Source of the DNA: an uncultured Nitrospirota bacterium
GTDB lineage: Bacteria > CG2-30-53-67
NCBI GenBank assembly: GCA_947259355.1
Contig: CAMYMF010000041.1
Span: 1-33,457 of the forward strand
Length of the DNA: 33,457 nucleotides
Direction of reading: 5' to 3'
The notes below the pieces were generated by a model. It was not told the origin of the DNA and ran no database searches. It saw only the letters and a program-made list of their open reading frames with translations. Below are positions 16,360-24,076 of this stretch, one piece after another. Position 1 is the stretch's first letter, and every line of letters begins with the position of its first letter. The position numbers and the translations under genes were made by a program.

Positions 16360-17784
16360 TTATTCCCGAGCGGTCGCGAGGCTGCGTTTGTGTTCGGCTT
16401 TGTTGATGTAAAGGCCGCGGTCTGCAATGCCCACCAGATCGTCCACGGTCTGCACGTTGACGTCGGGGTGTGTAGAGATACCGTGACTGATGATGACGTT
16501 TTCACCGTTGATCGACTCGAAGCGGTGATTCATAATCGCTTCGATAACGCGGCCCGCCTCGCATTCCGCTCCCTTGCGATCTGTTTGGGGCAGCAGAACA
16601 ATGAACTCGTCGCCACCATAACGGGCGACGATATCGCTCTTGCGCACGCGAGTCTTCAGCAAAACGGCCAGTTCCTTGAGAATGCGGTCGCCCGTTCTAT
16701 GTCCGTGGGTGTCGTTGATCTCCTTGAAGTTGTCCACATCGAGCATGATGACGGAGAGCGGGGTGTTGTAACGCTCCGCCCGGTTGAATTCCTCATCGAG
16801 CCTTTTATAGAAATAGCGATGATTGAAGATACCCGTCAGCCCATCGGTGGTGGCGAGGCGCTCCAGATGAATGTTGGCCAGTTCCATCGATTCGAACAGA
16901 GCGGCATTGATCAGAGCATTCGCAGAGGCGTTGGCAACAATCTGGCAGAATTGGATTTCCCGTTCATCAAAGGAACTCCCCCGGCGGGCGGTCCGCAGAA
17001 GAATCGTCCCGATGACGTTCTGTTTCATGATGACCGGTAAGACCAGCAGGGAGTGAATGTTGATGGCTTCGAGATTGTCGCGCACCGTTTCGACGATGGG
17101 GTCACGGTGTATATCGTTGACGACCAGCACCTGCTTAGTGTCCAGCACTTTTCTGATCTCGGGATACTTGTCCAATTCGATGGTCAGGTTGTAAATGTTG
17201 GGGTCCTCGTTAGAGGCGACCACATATCCCTTTTCTGCATTCGTGTCGATTCGGACGATGGAGCAGCGCGCAACGTTGATGATTTCCGATATCTTCTTGA
17301 CGATGGAGTAGAGCACCTCCCGGGAGTCAAGCGAAGAGGTGATGGCATTGCTGATGTCGAGGATGGCCAGGAGGTCTCGCTTCTCCGCTTCCAGCTTGTT
17401 GAACAGTTTTGCCCCTCGGAGCAAGGTCCGGACCCTGGCGAGAAACACGGCTTCGTCAATGGGCTTGATGATGTAATCGTCGGCGCCCGCCTCCAATCCT
17501 TGAACCATATCCTCCTTCCGTCCCATGGCGGTCATCATGAGGATGGGGATCCGTTGCAGCGTCGGATCCTCTTTGATGGTTCGGCAGATTTTGACGCCGT
17601 CGACATCAGGCATGAGCCGATCCAGGATGATCAGATCGGGTTTCTTATGCCGGATACTTCGAAGCCCAGCGGTTCCCTCTCCGGCCTCGAGAACGGCATA
17701 ACCTTCCTTCTCCAGGAAGTTCCGGATGGTCTCTCGTATCAGTTCGTCGTCGTCGACGATAAGGATTCGAATGTCTTCTTTCAT
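16360..17784 (-). CDS. Response-regulator diguanylate cyclase (REC-GAF-GGDEF)
   Basis: Predicted c-di-GMP synthase. The start is set at the ATG at 17784 (474 residues); a TTG directly before it (17787) is possible, and no strong ribosome site is visible for either. REC (about 5-122) has VDDDE, acceptor Asp55 (IILDRLMPD), Thr in MTA and Lys in IKP. A GAF domain (about 148-297) follows. The GGDEF domain (about 310-470) has an intact GGDEF at 390-394. An RxxD inhibitory site (RKSD, 381-384) lies five residues upstream, so activity and product inhibition are both expected. It lies between hisB and hisH on the same strand but has its own promoter, so it looks like an insertion into a his gene cluster. 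Confidence 0.95.
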   Translation of the reverse strand: MKEDIRILIVDDDELIRETIRNFLEKEGYAVLEAGEGTAGLRSIRHKKPDLIILDRLMPDVDGVKICRTIKEDPTLQRIPILMMTAMGRKEDMVQGLEAGADDYIIKPIDEAVFLARVRTLLRGAKLFNKLEAEKRDLLAILDISNAITSSLDSREVLYSIVKKISEIINVARCSIVRIDTNAEKGYVVASNEDPNIYNLTIELDKYPEIRKVLDTKQVLVVNDIHRDPIVETVRDNLEAINIHSLLVLPVIMKQNVIGTILLRTARRGSSFDEREIQFCQIVANASANALINAALFESMELANIHLERLATTDGLTGIFNHRYFYKRLDEEFNRAERYNTPLSVIMLDVDNFKEINDTHGHRTGDRILKELAVLLKTRVRKSDIVARYGGDEFIVLLPQTDRKGAECEAGRVIEAIMNHRFESINGENVIISHGISTHPDVNVQTVDDLVGIADRGLYINKAEHKRSLATARE

Positions 17785-17833
17785 CAAATATGGATGAAAC
17801 CGAAAGAATTTTGCTTTATTTATCGTTATTTTT

Positions 17834-17862
17834 ACTATAGCAAAGGGACCCCAGATTTACAA
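17834..17862 (-). promoter_or_regulatory. Promoter of the REC-GAF-GGDEF gene
   Basis: On the minus strand, TTGTAA (17862-17857) and TATAGT (17839-17834) are 17 bases apart, in an AT-rich patch unlike the surrounding sequence. Transcription would start about 45 bases before the ATG at 17784. hisH may be read through from this promoter, because only 135 bases separate the two genes. Confidence 0.6.
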
Positions 17863-17955
17863 TCAATATTTTGGGCTCTTGGATGATGATTCGGGCCGGA
17901 GCTCACACGCTATTGGGGGCCAGGAACCCGCTAAAAGAATTAGTTTTTCTTAGTG

Positions 17956-18543
17956 TTAGAGCGTCCCTTTTGTGGAGGGCACCCCCGTATTCCGGGGGTC
18001 TAGCGAACAGGCTTGCTCCAGCGCGCGAGCCGTCGCCTTGAATATGGCTTCCAGGATATGGTGCTGATTTTCTCCGTAAATCAGGTTGATGTGCAGGGTT
18101 GCCTTCAGATGGTTGACCAGAGCCCGGAAGAACTCTTCCGCCAGTTCCAGATCAAACTCACCTACTTTGCCGCCGGCCAATTGTGCGCTGAATGTGAGGT
18201 GAGGTCTTCCCGACAGATCGATGGAGACCTGGGCCAGCGTTTCGTCCATGGGAATGGAGGCATGGCCGTAGCGGCGAATCCCTTTCTTGTCGCCCAGACC
18301 TTTCTCAAACGCCTTTCCGAGGCAGATGCCGATGTCCTCAACGGTGTGGTGAAAATCGACTTCCGTGTCGCCGGAGGCTTTGATGGAGAGCTCAAAGAGG
18401 CCGTGGCGCGAGAACAACTCGAGCATGTGGTTCAAGAACGGAACGGGCGTCTGGATATCGTACTGACCCTTTCCATCGATGTGGAGCACGACGGTAATCT
18501 CGGTCTCCTTGGTCTTGCGAACGATCTTGGCTTTTCTCGCCAT
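17956..18543 (-). CDS. hisB: HisB, imidazoleglycerol-phosphate dehydratase
   Basis: Manganese enzyme that dehydrates imidazole glycerol phosphate to imidazole acetol phosphate, the substrate of HisC. The 195-residue monofunctional form lacks the phosphatase domain of enterobacterial HisB. Motifs include [16 protein letters not shown] (about 33-48), the metal-binding [14 protein letters not shown] (about 63-76), [15 protein letters not shown], and the second metal site [18 protein letters not shown] (about 157-174). The ATG at 18543 directly follows the TAG that closes the original hisC reading frame (18546-18544), so translation of hisB was probably coupled to hisC. The hisC frame now ends at 18557. 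Confidence 0.97.
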   Translation of the reverse strand: MARKAKIVRKTKETEITVVLHIDGKGQYDIQTPVPFLNHMLELFSRHGLFELSIKASGDTEVDFHHTVEDIGICLGKAFEKGLGDKKGIRRYGHASIPMDETLAQVSIDLSGRPHLTFSAQLAGGKVGEFDLELAEEFFRALVNHLKATLHINLIYGENQHHILEAIFKATARALEQACSLDPRNTGVPSTKGTL

Positions 18544-19435
18544 CTATCTTCCTCCCTCAAAGAAGCGCTTCAAAGACGCGAGGAACGCATTGTTCTCGTC
18601 GGGCTTGCCCACCGTGACCCTTAGACACCCGGCCAGGAGACCGGGCTGGTCCAGGTTGCGCACCAGAATGCCGTCGCCGAGGAGGTGCTGAACAGGCATT
18701 GACATTGTATGGTAGCCGCACCTTTTCGAGCTGTGCCACGACCTCGGCGCGCCCCATGAGGAACCCGACACGCAACGCCGCCATGCCGATCTTGGACAAG
18801 GTCCGCAAGACAACTAGACCGGGGTAGCGGGAGAGTTCCTTGAGATAGCCAGCCGTCCCGCTGAAGTCGAGATAGGCCTCATCAAGCACCGTGATACCGT
18901 CAAAGGCATCTAGTATACGGATCACCTGGTCTCTTGCGAAGGCGTTGCCCGTGGGATTGTTGGGCGAGGCCAGAAAGAGAATCTGCGGTTTCTCACGGCG
19001 CGCCACCTCCAGCAGCGTCGTGGTGTCGAGCTCGAAGTTTTCTGTCAGGGAAACGGGGATGGCGCGCTGGCCGAAGGCCGCTGCAATGATGCCGTACATG
19101 GAAAAGGTGGGGCTGGGAAAGAGCACTCCCTTGCCCTGGCCCAAGAAGGTTGTGATCAAATACCCGATGAGCTCATCCGAGCCGTTGCCCAGCAGGAGTT
19201 GGTCCGGGGCTACGCCGGTCATCTCTGCGAGTACTGTTTTGAGCCCGGCCGCGCCCGGGTCGGGATAGCGATTTAAATGAATCCGTTCCAGGGCCTCCCG
19301 GATCTTGAGCGATATCTCGGCCGGAGGGTCATAGGGACTCTCATTGGCATCGAGCTTTACCGGCGCCGCTGTGTGTTCGATGGTATAGGGCGTAAGCGAG
19401 CGGACCTCTGGGCGCAGCAGATCTAGGGGATTCAT
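18544..19435 (-). pseudogene. hisC: HisC, histidinol-phosphate aminotransferase: internal deletion with frameshift
   Basis: PLP-dependent transaminase of histidine synthesis. The ATG at 19435 overlaps the hisD stop (ATGA). The first 247 residues are a normal HisC large domain: KLDANESPYDPP, LGNGSDELI, ASPNNPTGN, DEAYLDFSG, and TLSKIGMAALRVGF with PLP-binding Lys215, up to RLPYNVNA. After codon 247 (18697-18695) the frame reads an unrelated tail, CSAPPRRRHSG and onward, to a stop at 18557. Shifted by one frame, the true C-terminus resumes at once: HLLGDGILVRNLDQPG and LAGCLRVTVGKPDENN, ending at the TAG at 18544. Compared with the family (about 350-370 residues), about 70 codons between the two parts are missing. 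The small domain is therefore largely lost and the product should be inactive. A true deletion and an assembly error cannot be told apart here. Confidence 0.88.
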
Positions 19436-20745
19436 CGGTCGGCCTCGTCTTCTTCGATCGCTTCTTTTCGGATCGACACGGCCCGCGCGTGCCCCGGCAG
19501 CTGTTCCAGTTCCGCCAGTAGGATCGTGTCGTCGCAGACCTTGCGAAAACCATCGCGGGTATAGGAAATGAGGCTGGATCTCTTGTAGAAATCGCCCATG
19601 TGCAGGGGCGAGAAGAAGCGTGAGGTGCCGCCGGTGGGAAGCACATGATTCGGCCCGGCCATGTAATCGCCGATGGGCTCGGCTGAATAGCGTCCCAGGA
19701 AAATGGCCCCGGCATTCTCCAGATCGTCCAGGAGGTCCGAGGGATTCCGGGTCATGACTTCGAGATGTTCCGGACCGATGGCGTTGGCCACCTGCGCCGC
19801 CTCCTGCAGGTGCTTCACCCGGACCATGGTGCCGAAACGTTGGAGCGCTTCTTGCGCGATCTCCCGGCGGGGCAGCGTCTTGAGTTGTTTGTCGAGCGAT
19901 GCCTGAACGTCCTGAATGAGCTGCGCGGAATCGGTCACCAGGATGGCCCAGGCCATCTCATCGTGTTCGGCTTGGGAGAGCATGTCGGCGGCGACAAAAT
20001 CGGGATTGGCCGTCTGGTCGGCGATGATGAGGATCTCGCTCGGTCCGGCGATCATGTCGATATCGACCAGGCCGAAGACGAGCTTCTTGGCCAGGGCCAC
20101 GTAGATGTTCCCCGGTCCCACGATCTTGTCCACCCGGGGGATCGATTCGGTACCGTAGGCCAGCGCAGCCACCGCCTGCGCCCCGCCTACCCGAAAGATC
20201 CTGTCCACCCCTGCAATGCGCGCGGCCGCGGGGACGTAGGGGTTGATCTCTCCTCCCGGTGCCGGGGTGACCATGAGAATCTCCCGGACGCCGGCCACCC
20301 GGGCCGGAATGGCGTTCATCAGCACAGAGGAGGGATAGGCCGCCTTGCCGCCCGGCACATATATGCCCACCCGGTTCAGTGGGCGCACGATCTGGCCGAG
20401 AATGACCCCATCGTCATCCGTGACGGTCCAGCTCTCCTCCCGCTGCCTCTCGTGAAACGCGCGGATTCTGTCAGCCGCGGTTTGCAGAGCGGCCAGGGCT
20501 TTTGGGTCGGCTGCCGCCTCCGCCTGGTCGATCTGCTTGGGCGTCATCTCGACGGTCGATGCATCGAGCGTGAGACGGTCAAATTTCCGGGTCAGCTCAA
20601 AGAGCGCGCGGTCTCCCTTTTCGCGGACTCTGGCGAGGATGGCCCCCACATCTTTGACAACTTTCTTGGGAATGTCGCCGCTGCGGTCCTGAAAGCGTTT
20701 GAGCGTAGCCTCAAACCCCGGCTCCGATGATTCGAACAAATGCAT
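19432..20745 (-). CDS. hisD: HisD, histidinol dehydrogenase
   Basis: Zinc enzyme that oxidises histidinol to histidine in two NAD-dependent steps. The 437-residue length is normal. Visible motifs are VGIYVPGGKAAYPSSVLMN (about 126-144), VGGAQAVAALAYGTE (about 186-200), the family signature DMIAGPSEILIIAD (about 230-243), zinc ligands Gln258 and His261 (SQAEHDE), and the catalytic pair Glu326-His327 (GPEHLEV). The end motif AGPNHVLPTGGTSRFFSPL is also present. It starts 22 bases after dapA and overlaps hisC by four bases, so it belongs to the same operon. Confidence 0.98.
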   Translation of the reverse strand: MHLFESSEPGFEATLKRFQDRSGDIPKKVVKDVGAILARVREKGDRALFELTRKFDRLTLDASTVEMTPKQIDQAEAAADPKALAALQTAADRIRAFHERQREESWTVTDDDGVILGQIVRPLNRVGIYVPGGKAAYPSSVLMNAIPARVAGVREILMVTPAPGGEINPYVPAAARIAGVDRIFRVGGAQAVAALAYGTESIPRVDKIVGPGNIYVALAKKLVFGLVDIDMIAGPSEILIIADQTANPDFVAADMLSQAEHDEMAWAILVTDSAQLIQDVQASLDKQLKTLPRREIAQEALQRFGTMVRVKHLQEAAQVANAIGPEHLEVMTRNPSDLLDDLENAGAIFLGRYSAEPIGDYMAGPNHVLPTGGTSRFFSPLHMGDFYKRSSLISYTRDGFRKVCDDTILLAELEQLPGHARAVSIRKEAIEEDEADR

Positions 20746-20767
20746 GCTTTGGCGTGCGCCTTTCTTG

Positions 20768-21643
20768 TTAGATCAGACCGTAGGCTTTGACGACCGCATC
20801 CAACTGCTCGCGGTTTTTGGGCGCCATGGGACAGAGCGGTAGCCGAAAGCTCTCCTCGCAGAGCCCCATCAGATGTAGTGTGGTCTTGACGGGGATGGGG
20901 TTCGTTTCCAGAAACATGGCCCGGGTTAAGGGCAGCAGCCGGTAATGCAGGGCTTGGGCTCGGGCGATGTCTTGGTTCCCATACGCGCGCACCATCTCCG
21001 CCATATCGGCAGGTGCGGCATTGGCCACAACAGAGATGACCCCTTTGCCGCCCACGCTGAGCAGCGGCAGCACGGTAAAATCATCGCCCGAGAGCACGGC
21101 AAAATCTTCCGGGCACTGCTCGATGATCCGGCTCACCTGATCGAGATCGGCCGACGCTTCTTTTATCCCAACGATGCTGTCGACCTTCGCCAGCCGTGCC
21201 ACCGTCTCGGGCAGCATGTTCAGCGACGTTCTGCCGGGCACGTTATACAGAACCAGCGGAAAGACCGTCTCCTGGGCGATCTTCTTGTAGTGCTGATAGA
21301 CCCCTTCCTGCGTCGGTTTGTTGTAGTAGGGGGAAATCAGCAACGCACCGTCCGCACCGGCCTCCTTGGCCGCTTTCGTCAGGTAGATCGACTCTGCGGT
21401 GGAATTGGAGCCCGTTCCCGCAAGCACCGGGACCCGCCCGCGAACCTCCTCGATGGTGATGCGGACAACCTCCATATGCTCTTCGTGGGACAGCGTCGCT
21501 GACTCCCCGGTGGTACCGCAGGGAACGATGCCGTCCACCCCCTTGTCGAGGAGGAAGTGGATCAGTGAACGGAGGCTCTCCTGGTCAATGGTTTCGTCCT
21601 TCTTGAGCGGTGTGACAATGGCTGGTAAGGTTCCGTGAAACAT
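20768..21643 (-). CDS. dapA: DapA, 4-hydroxy-tetrahydrodipicolinate synthase
   Basis: First committed enzyme of the lysine/diaminopimelate pathway; it condenses pyruvate with aspartate semialdehyde. The 291-residue protein keeps the Schiff-base lysine Lys161 (VGIKEAS), Thr44-Thr45 (GTTGE), Tyr133 and Arg138 (LYNVPGRTS). SGDDFTVLPLLSVGGKGVIS-type sequence follows, as expected. The ATG at 21643 is preceded by an AGGAGG-like site (the plus strand reads CCCTCCTTT upstream). It lies 47 bases after the zinc-ribbon gene and 22 bases before hisD. Together with dapF it places diaminopimelate synthesis in the same transcription unit as histidine genes. Confidence 0.98.
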   Translation of the reverse strand: MFHGTLPAIVTPLKKDETIDQESLRSLIHFLLDKGVDGIVPCGTTGESATLSHEEHMEVVRITIEEVRGRVPVLAGTGSNSTAESIYLTKAAKEAGADGALLISPYYNKPTQEGVYQHYKKIAQETVFPLVLYNVPGRTSLNMLPETVARLAKVDSIVGIKEASADLDQVSRIIEQCPEDFAVLSGDDFTVLPLLSVGGKGVISVVANAAPADMAEMVRAYGNQDIARAQALHYRLLPLTRAMFLETNPIPVKTTLHLMGLCEESFRLPLCPMAPKNREQLDAVVKAYGLI

Positions 21644-21690
21644 GGTCCCTCCTTTCCCGACAGAGCCGGCTCATCGATCGAATACCTGGG

Positions 21691-22128
21691 CTAGTCCGTC
21701 TCGATCACAGATCCCTTGAGTGTGATACGCACCCCGCCGACGCCCCAGGCAAGGAGATTGTACAATCCCCCAACGGCCAAGCCGACGACAGCGCCCACGA
21801 TCCCATGGATCAGAAACGACAGCAAGAGGATCCCCGCCCAGGGCATGCCGTGCAGCGCTCCCTCTCCGAAATGCTGTGCGGCAACGCCCGAGAGCCCGAC
21901 CCCCACAATGAAGATTCCAATCACGATGCCGAAGATGGCATACATCATAAAAGAGAATTTGACCAGCGACCAGACACCGATTCTGCGCACCTCCAGTGTC
22001 CGATCGCCCACGGGGCGCGGCCCAGCCCGCGCCACCTGAGGCTGCTTTTCGCCGCAAAAGGCGCAGAATTCACCCCTAGGGAAAATCGCCTTCCCGCAGG
22101 AGGCACAGAAACGCGCGTGCGATGCCAT
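21691..22128 (-). CDS. Zinc-ribbon membrane protein of unknown function
   Basis: Small inner-membrane protein of 145 residues. The ATG at 22128 has GGGAG five bases upstream. An N-terminal zinc ribbon has two CxxC pairs (Cys8/Cys11 and Cys22/Cys25; RFCASCGKAI and EFCAFCGEK). A proline-rich linker (about 28-45) leads to RRIGVWSLVKFSFMMYAIFG. This is followed by two hydrophobic helices (about 56-80 and 97-122) and a short hydrophilic end. The segment with R-x-I-x-x-x-S-x-x-K before the first helix recalls DUF3566-type membrane proteins, but I hold that only loosely. It sits between dapF (31 bases) and dapA (47 bases) on the same strand, so it is co-transcribed with cell-wall precursor genes; a function there is unproven. 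Confidence 0.75.
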   Translation of the reverse strand: MASHARFCASCGKAIFPRGEFCAFCGEKQPQVARAGPRPVGDRTLEVRRIGVWSLVKFSFMMYAIFGIVIGIFIVGVGLSGVAAQHFGEGALHGMPWAGILLLSFLIHGIVGAVVGLAVGGLYNLLAWGVGGVRITLKGSVIETD

Positions 22129-22159
22129 GTAAACTCCCGATTGAAAGACCCTGTCCGGG

Positions 22160-22987
22160 CTAAGGTGAAAGCTCGATGGTCCCTGTGAAAACCTCCTGCC
22201 CGGGACCGGTGAGTGTGACGCGATTGTCCGGTGCCCAGCGGATCTCGAGATCGCCCCCCGCAAGGTGGACTTTGACCTCGCGCTGGGTCCATTCGTTCAG
22301 CGCCGATGCCACCACCGCGGCGCACGCGCCGGTACCACAGGAGGGCGTCTCCCCCACGCCCCGCTCCCAGACCCGCATGCGAATTTCCTCGCGGCTTAGA
22401 ATCTGCACGAATTCCACATTGACCCGGTTGGGAAAGAGGGGGTGCGACTCGATGGTTGGTCCAACCTCCTTCACGGGGAACGTGTCCAGCGCGTCCACGG
22501 GGACCACGCAATGGGGATTGCCCATGGAAACGCAGGTCATGGTGTAGGTCTGCTCCCCCACACGGATCGGTTGGGCGATGACCCGCCCTTCGAACTTCAC
22601 GGGGATGGCCGGACCCTCCAGGATCGGTTCTCCCATGTCGACAGAGACGAGCGCGCCACGAATCGTGGGGGTCATGATTCCTGCGGGCGTCTCCACTTGA
22701 ATCGTCGCCTTGTCCGTCAGGCCGCGATCCTTCAGATATCTGGCGAAACAGCGGATACCGTTTCCGCACATCTCCACCTCGGAGCCGTCGGCATTGAAGA
22801 TCTGCATCTGAAAGTCCGCCCGCAGGGACGATCGGATGAGGAGCAGTTGGTCGGCTCCAATACCGAATCTGCGGTCACACAAGAAACGCGCGTTTCGGAT
22901 CACCCGGTCGGAATCATTGTTCCGGGCGTCGACAACGATGAAATCGTTGCCCGTTCCCTGCATTTTCGTAAACGTGACGGCCGCCAT
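22160..22987 (-). CDS. dapF: DapF, diaminopimelate epimerase
   Basis: Cofactor-independent epimerase converting LL- to meso-diaminopimelate for lysine and peptidoglycan. The 275-residue protein shows both half-site cysteines: Cys74 (EMCGNGIRC) and Cys217 (PSCGTGACA). It also has the N-terminal KMQGTGNDFIVVDAR (about 8-22), FNADGSEVEMC and SMGNPHCV. It starts 63 bases after rsmA. DapF and DapA in one operon, with the zinc-ribbon gene between them, point to the succinylase, acetylase or aminotransferase branch being completed elsewhere. Confidence 0.98.
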   Translation of the reverse strand: MAAVTFTKMQGTGNDFIVVDARNNDSDRVIRNARFLCDRRFGIGADQLLLIRSSLRADFQMQIFNADGSEVEMCGNGIRCFARYLKDRGLTDKATIQVETPAGIMTPTIRGALVSVDMGEPILEGPAIPVKFEGRVIAQPIRVGEQTYTMTCVSMGNPHCVVPVDALDTFPVKEVGPTIESHPLFPNRVNVEFVQILSREEIRMRVWERGVGETPSCGTGACAAVVASALNEWTQREVKVHLAGGDLEIRWAPDNRVTLTGPGQEVFTGTIELSP

Positions 22988-23050
22988 GGGATCAGATCCG
23001 TGCTGGAGGTTGAAGAATCGCTCAAAGCTACCACAATCGGGGGGTCTATT

Positions 23051-23863
23051 TCAAAGGAGAAATGCCGACAAACGGGCGAATTCCTCCATTGAAAGGGTCT
23101 CGGCCCGCCGGGTCGAGACGATCCCGGCCGCGTCAAAGGCCGCATCCAAGCGCTCCGTGGAAAAGAGTCCGGAGCCGATGAGCGCGTTGCGTAGGGTTTT
23201 GCGGCGCTGGGAAAAAGCTGCCCGAACGATGCGAAAGAACCCATCCGGATCGCACACGTCCACCGGCGGGTGTGTCCGCACGCGCAGCCTGACGATGGCC
23301 GAGTCGACTTCGGGAACCGGGTAGAAGGAGGTCTTGGGGACCTCGGCGACGATGGCGGCCGACATGTAGAACTGCACGGCAATGCTCAGAGAGCCGTACT
23401 TCTTTGTACCGGGGGCGGCCGTGATCCTTTGGGCCAGCTCTTTCTGGAGCATGATCAGAATCAGCGAAAAGCGCTGCACCCTGCCGATGAGGTGCATCAG
23501 AATAGGCGTGGAGATGTAGTAGGGCAGATTGGCCACGACCTTCACCTTGTCCTCGGGAAGCTCCTCCAGATTGAAATGCAGGATGTCCCCATGCACGATC
23601 TGCACATTGCTCTGTTCCGTAAAACGCCGGCGGAGGTGTCGACAAAGCTCAGGATCCGTCTCCACGGCAATGACCTGCCCCGCTGCGGCCAGCCCCTCGG
23701 TCAAGACGCCGAGACCGGGTCCGATTTCCAGGACCGTGTCTCCGGCAGCGAGATCCGCATGATCGAGAATCGTCTGCAGCACTCCCTCGTCCTGGAGGAA
23801 ATGCTGTCCTCTCTCCTTCTTGATTCTGAAGCCGATTTGGGCGAGTGTCTTTCTGACATTCAT
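23051..23863 (-). CDS. rsmA: RsmA (KsgA), 16S rRNA (adenine1518/1519-N6)-dimethyltransferase
   Basis: SAM-dependent methyltransferase that dimethylates the two adenines in helix 45 of 16S rRNA late in small-subunit assembly. I chose the ATG at 23863 (270 residues, AGAG upstream); the frame is open to 23926, but the added residues do not match the family. Motifs: KKERGQHFLQDEGVL (about 16-30), the SAM site VLEIGPGLGVLTEGL (about 44-58), VETDPEL, and the catalytic NLPYYISTP (112-120). It appears to be the first gene of the long minus-strand operon rsmA-dapF-(zinc ribbon)-dapA-hisDCB. No strong promoter is visible upstream; TACAGT-like -10 candidates have poor -35 partners. Confidence 0.97.
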   Translation of the reverse strand: MNVRKTLAQIGFRIKKERGQHFLQDEGVLQTILDHADLAAGDTVLEIGPGLGVLTEGLAAAGQVIAVETDPELCRHLRRRFTEQSNVQIVHGDILHFNLEELPEDKVKVVANLPYYISTPILMHLIGRVQRFSLILIMLQKELAQRITAAPGTKKYGSLSIAVQFYMSAAIVAEVPKTSFYPVPEVDSAIVRLRVRTHPPVDVCDPDGFFRIVRAAFSQRRKTLRNALIGSGLFSTERLDAAFDAAGIVSTRRAETLSMEEFARLSAFLL

Positions 23864-23983
23864 GGTCGCTCTCTGCACAGGTCTTTTTCCAGCGGCGTGT
23901 CTGACTGTAGCAGATTTTGGTTCCAAACTGAAGAAATCAACGATATGGGAAAACGACTTCCACCCTTGTGCCGGACATTTGCG

Positions 23984-24012
23984 TTGACAATAAATGGTGG
24001 GTTTGATTAAAT
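23984..24012 (+). promoter_or_regulatory. Promoter of the degenerate-receiver kinase gene
   Basis: A perfect TTGACA (23984-23989) is followed after 17 bases by TTAAAT (24007-24012). The start point would be near 24019, with a leader of about 58 bases to the ATG at 24077. Confidence 0.6.
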
Positions 24013-24076
24013 AAAATCATCATCTGATGGTTGTCAATCCTTGGCTTCAGGCGTCTCACCCGACAGAAAATTCCCC

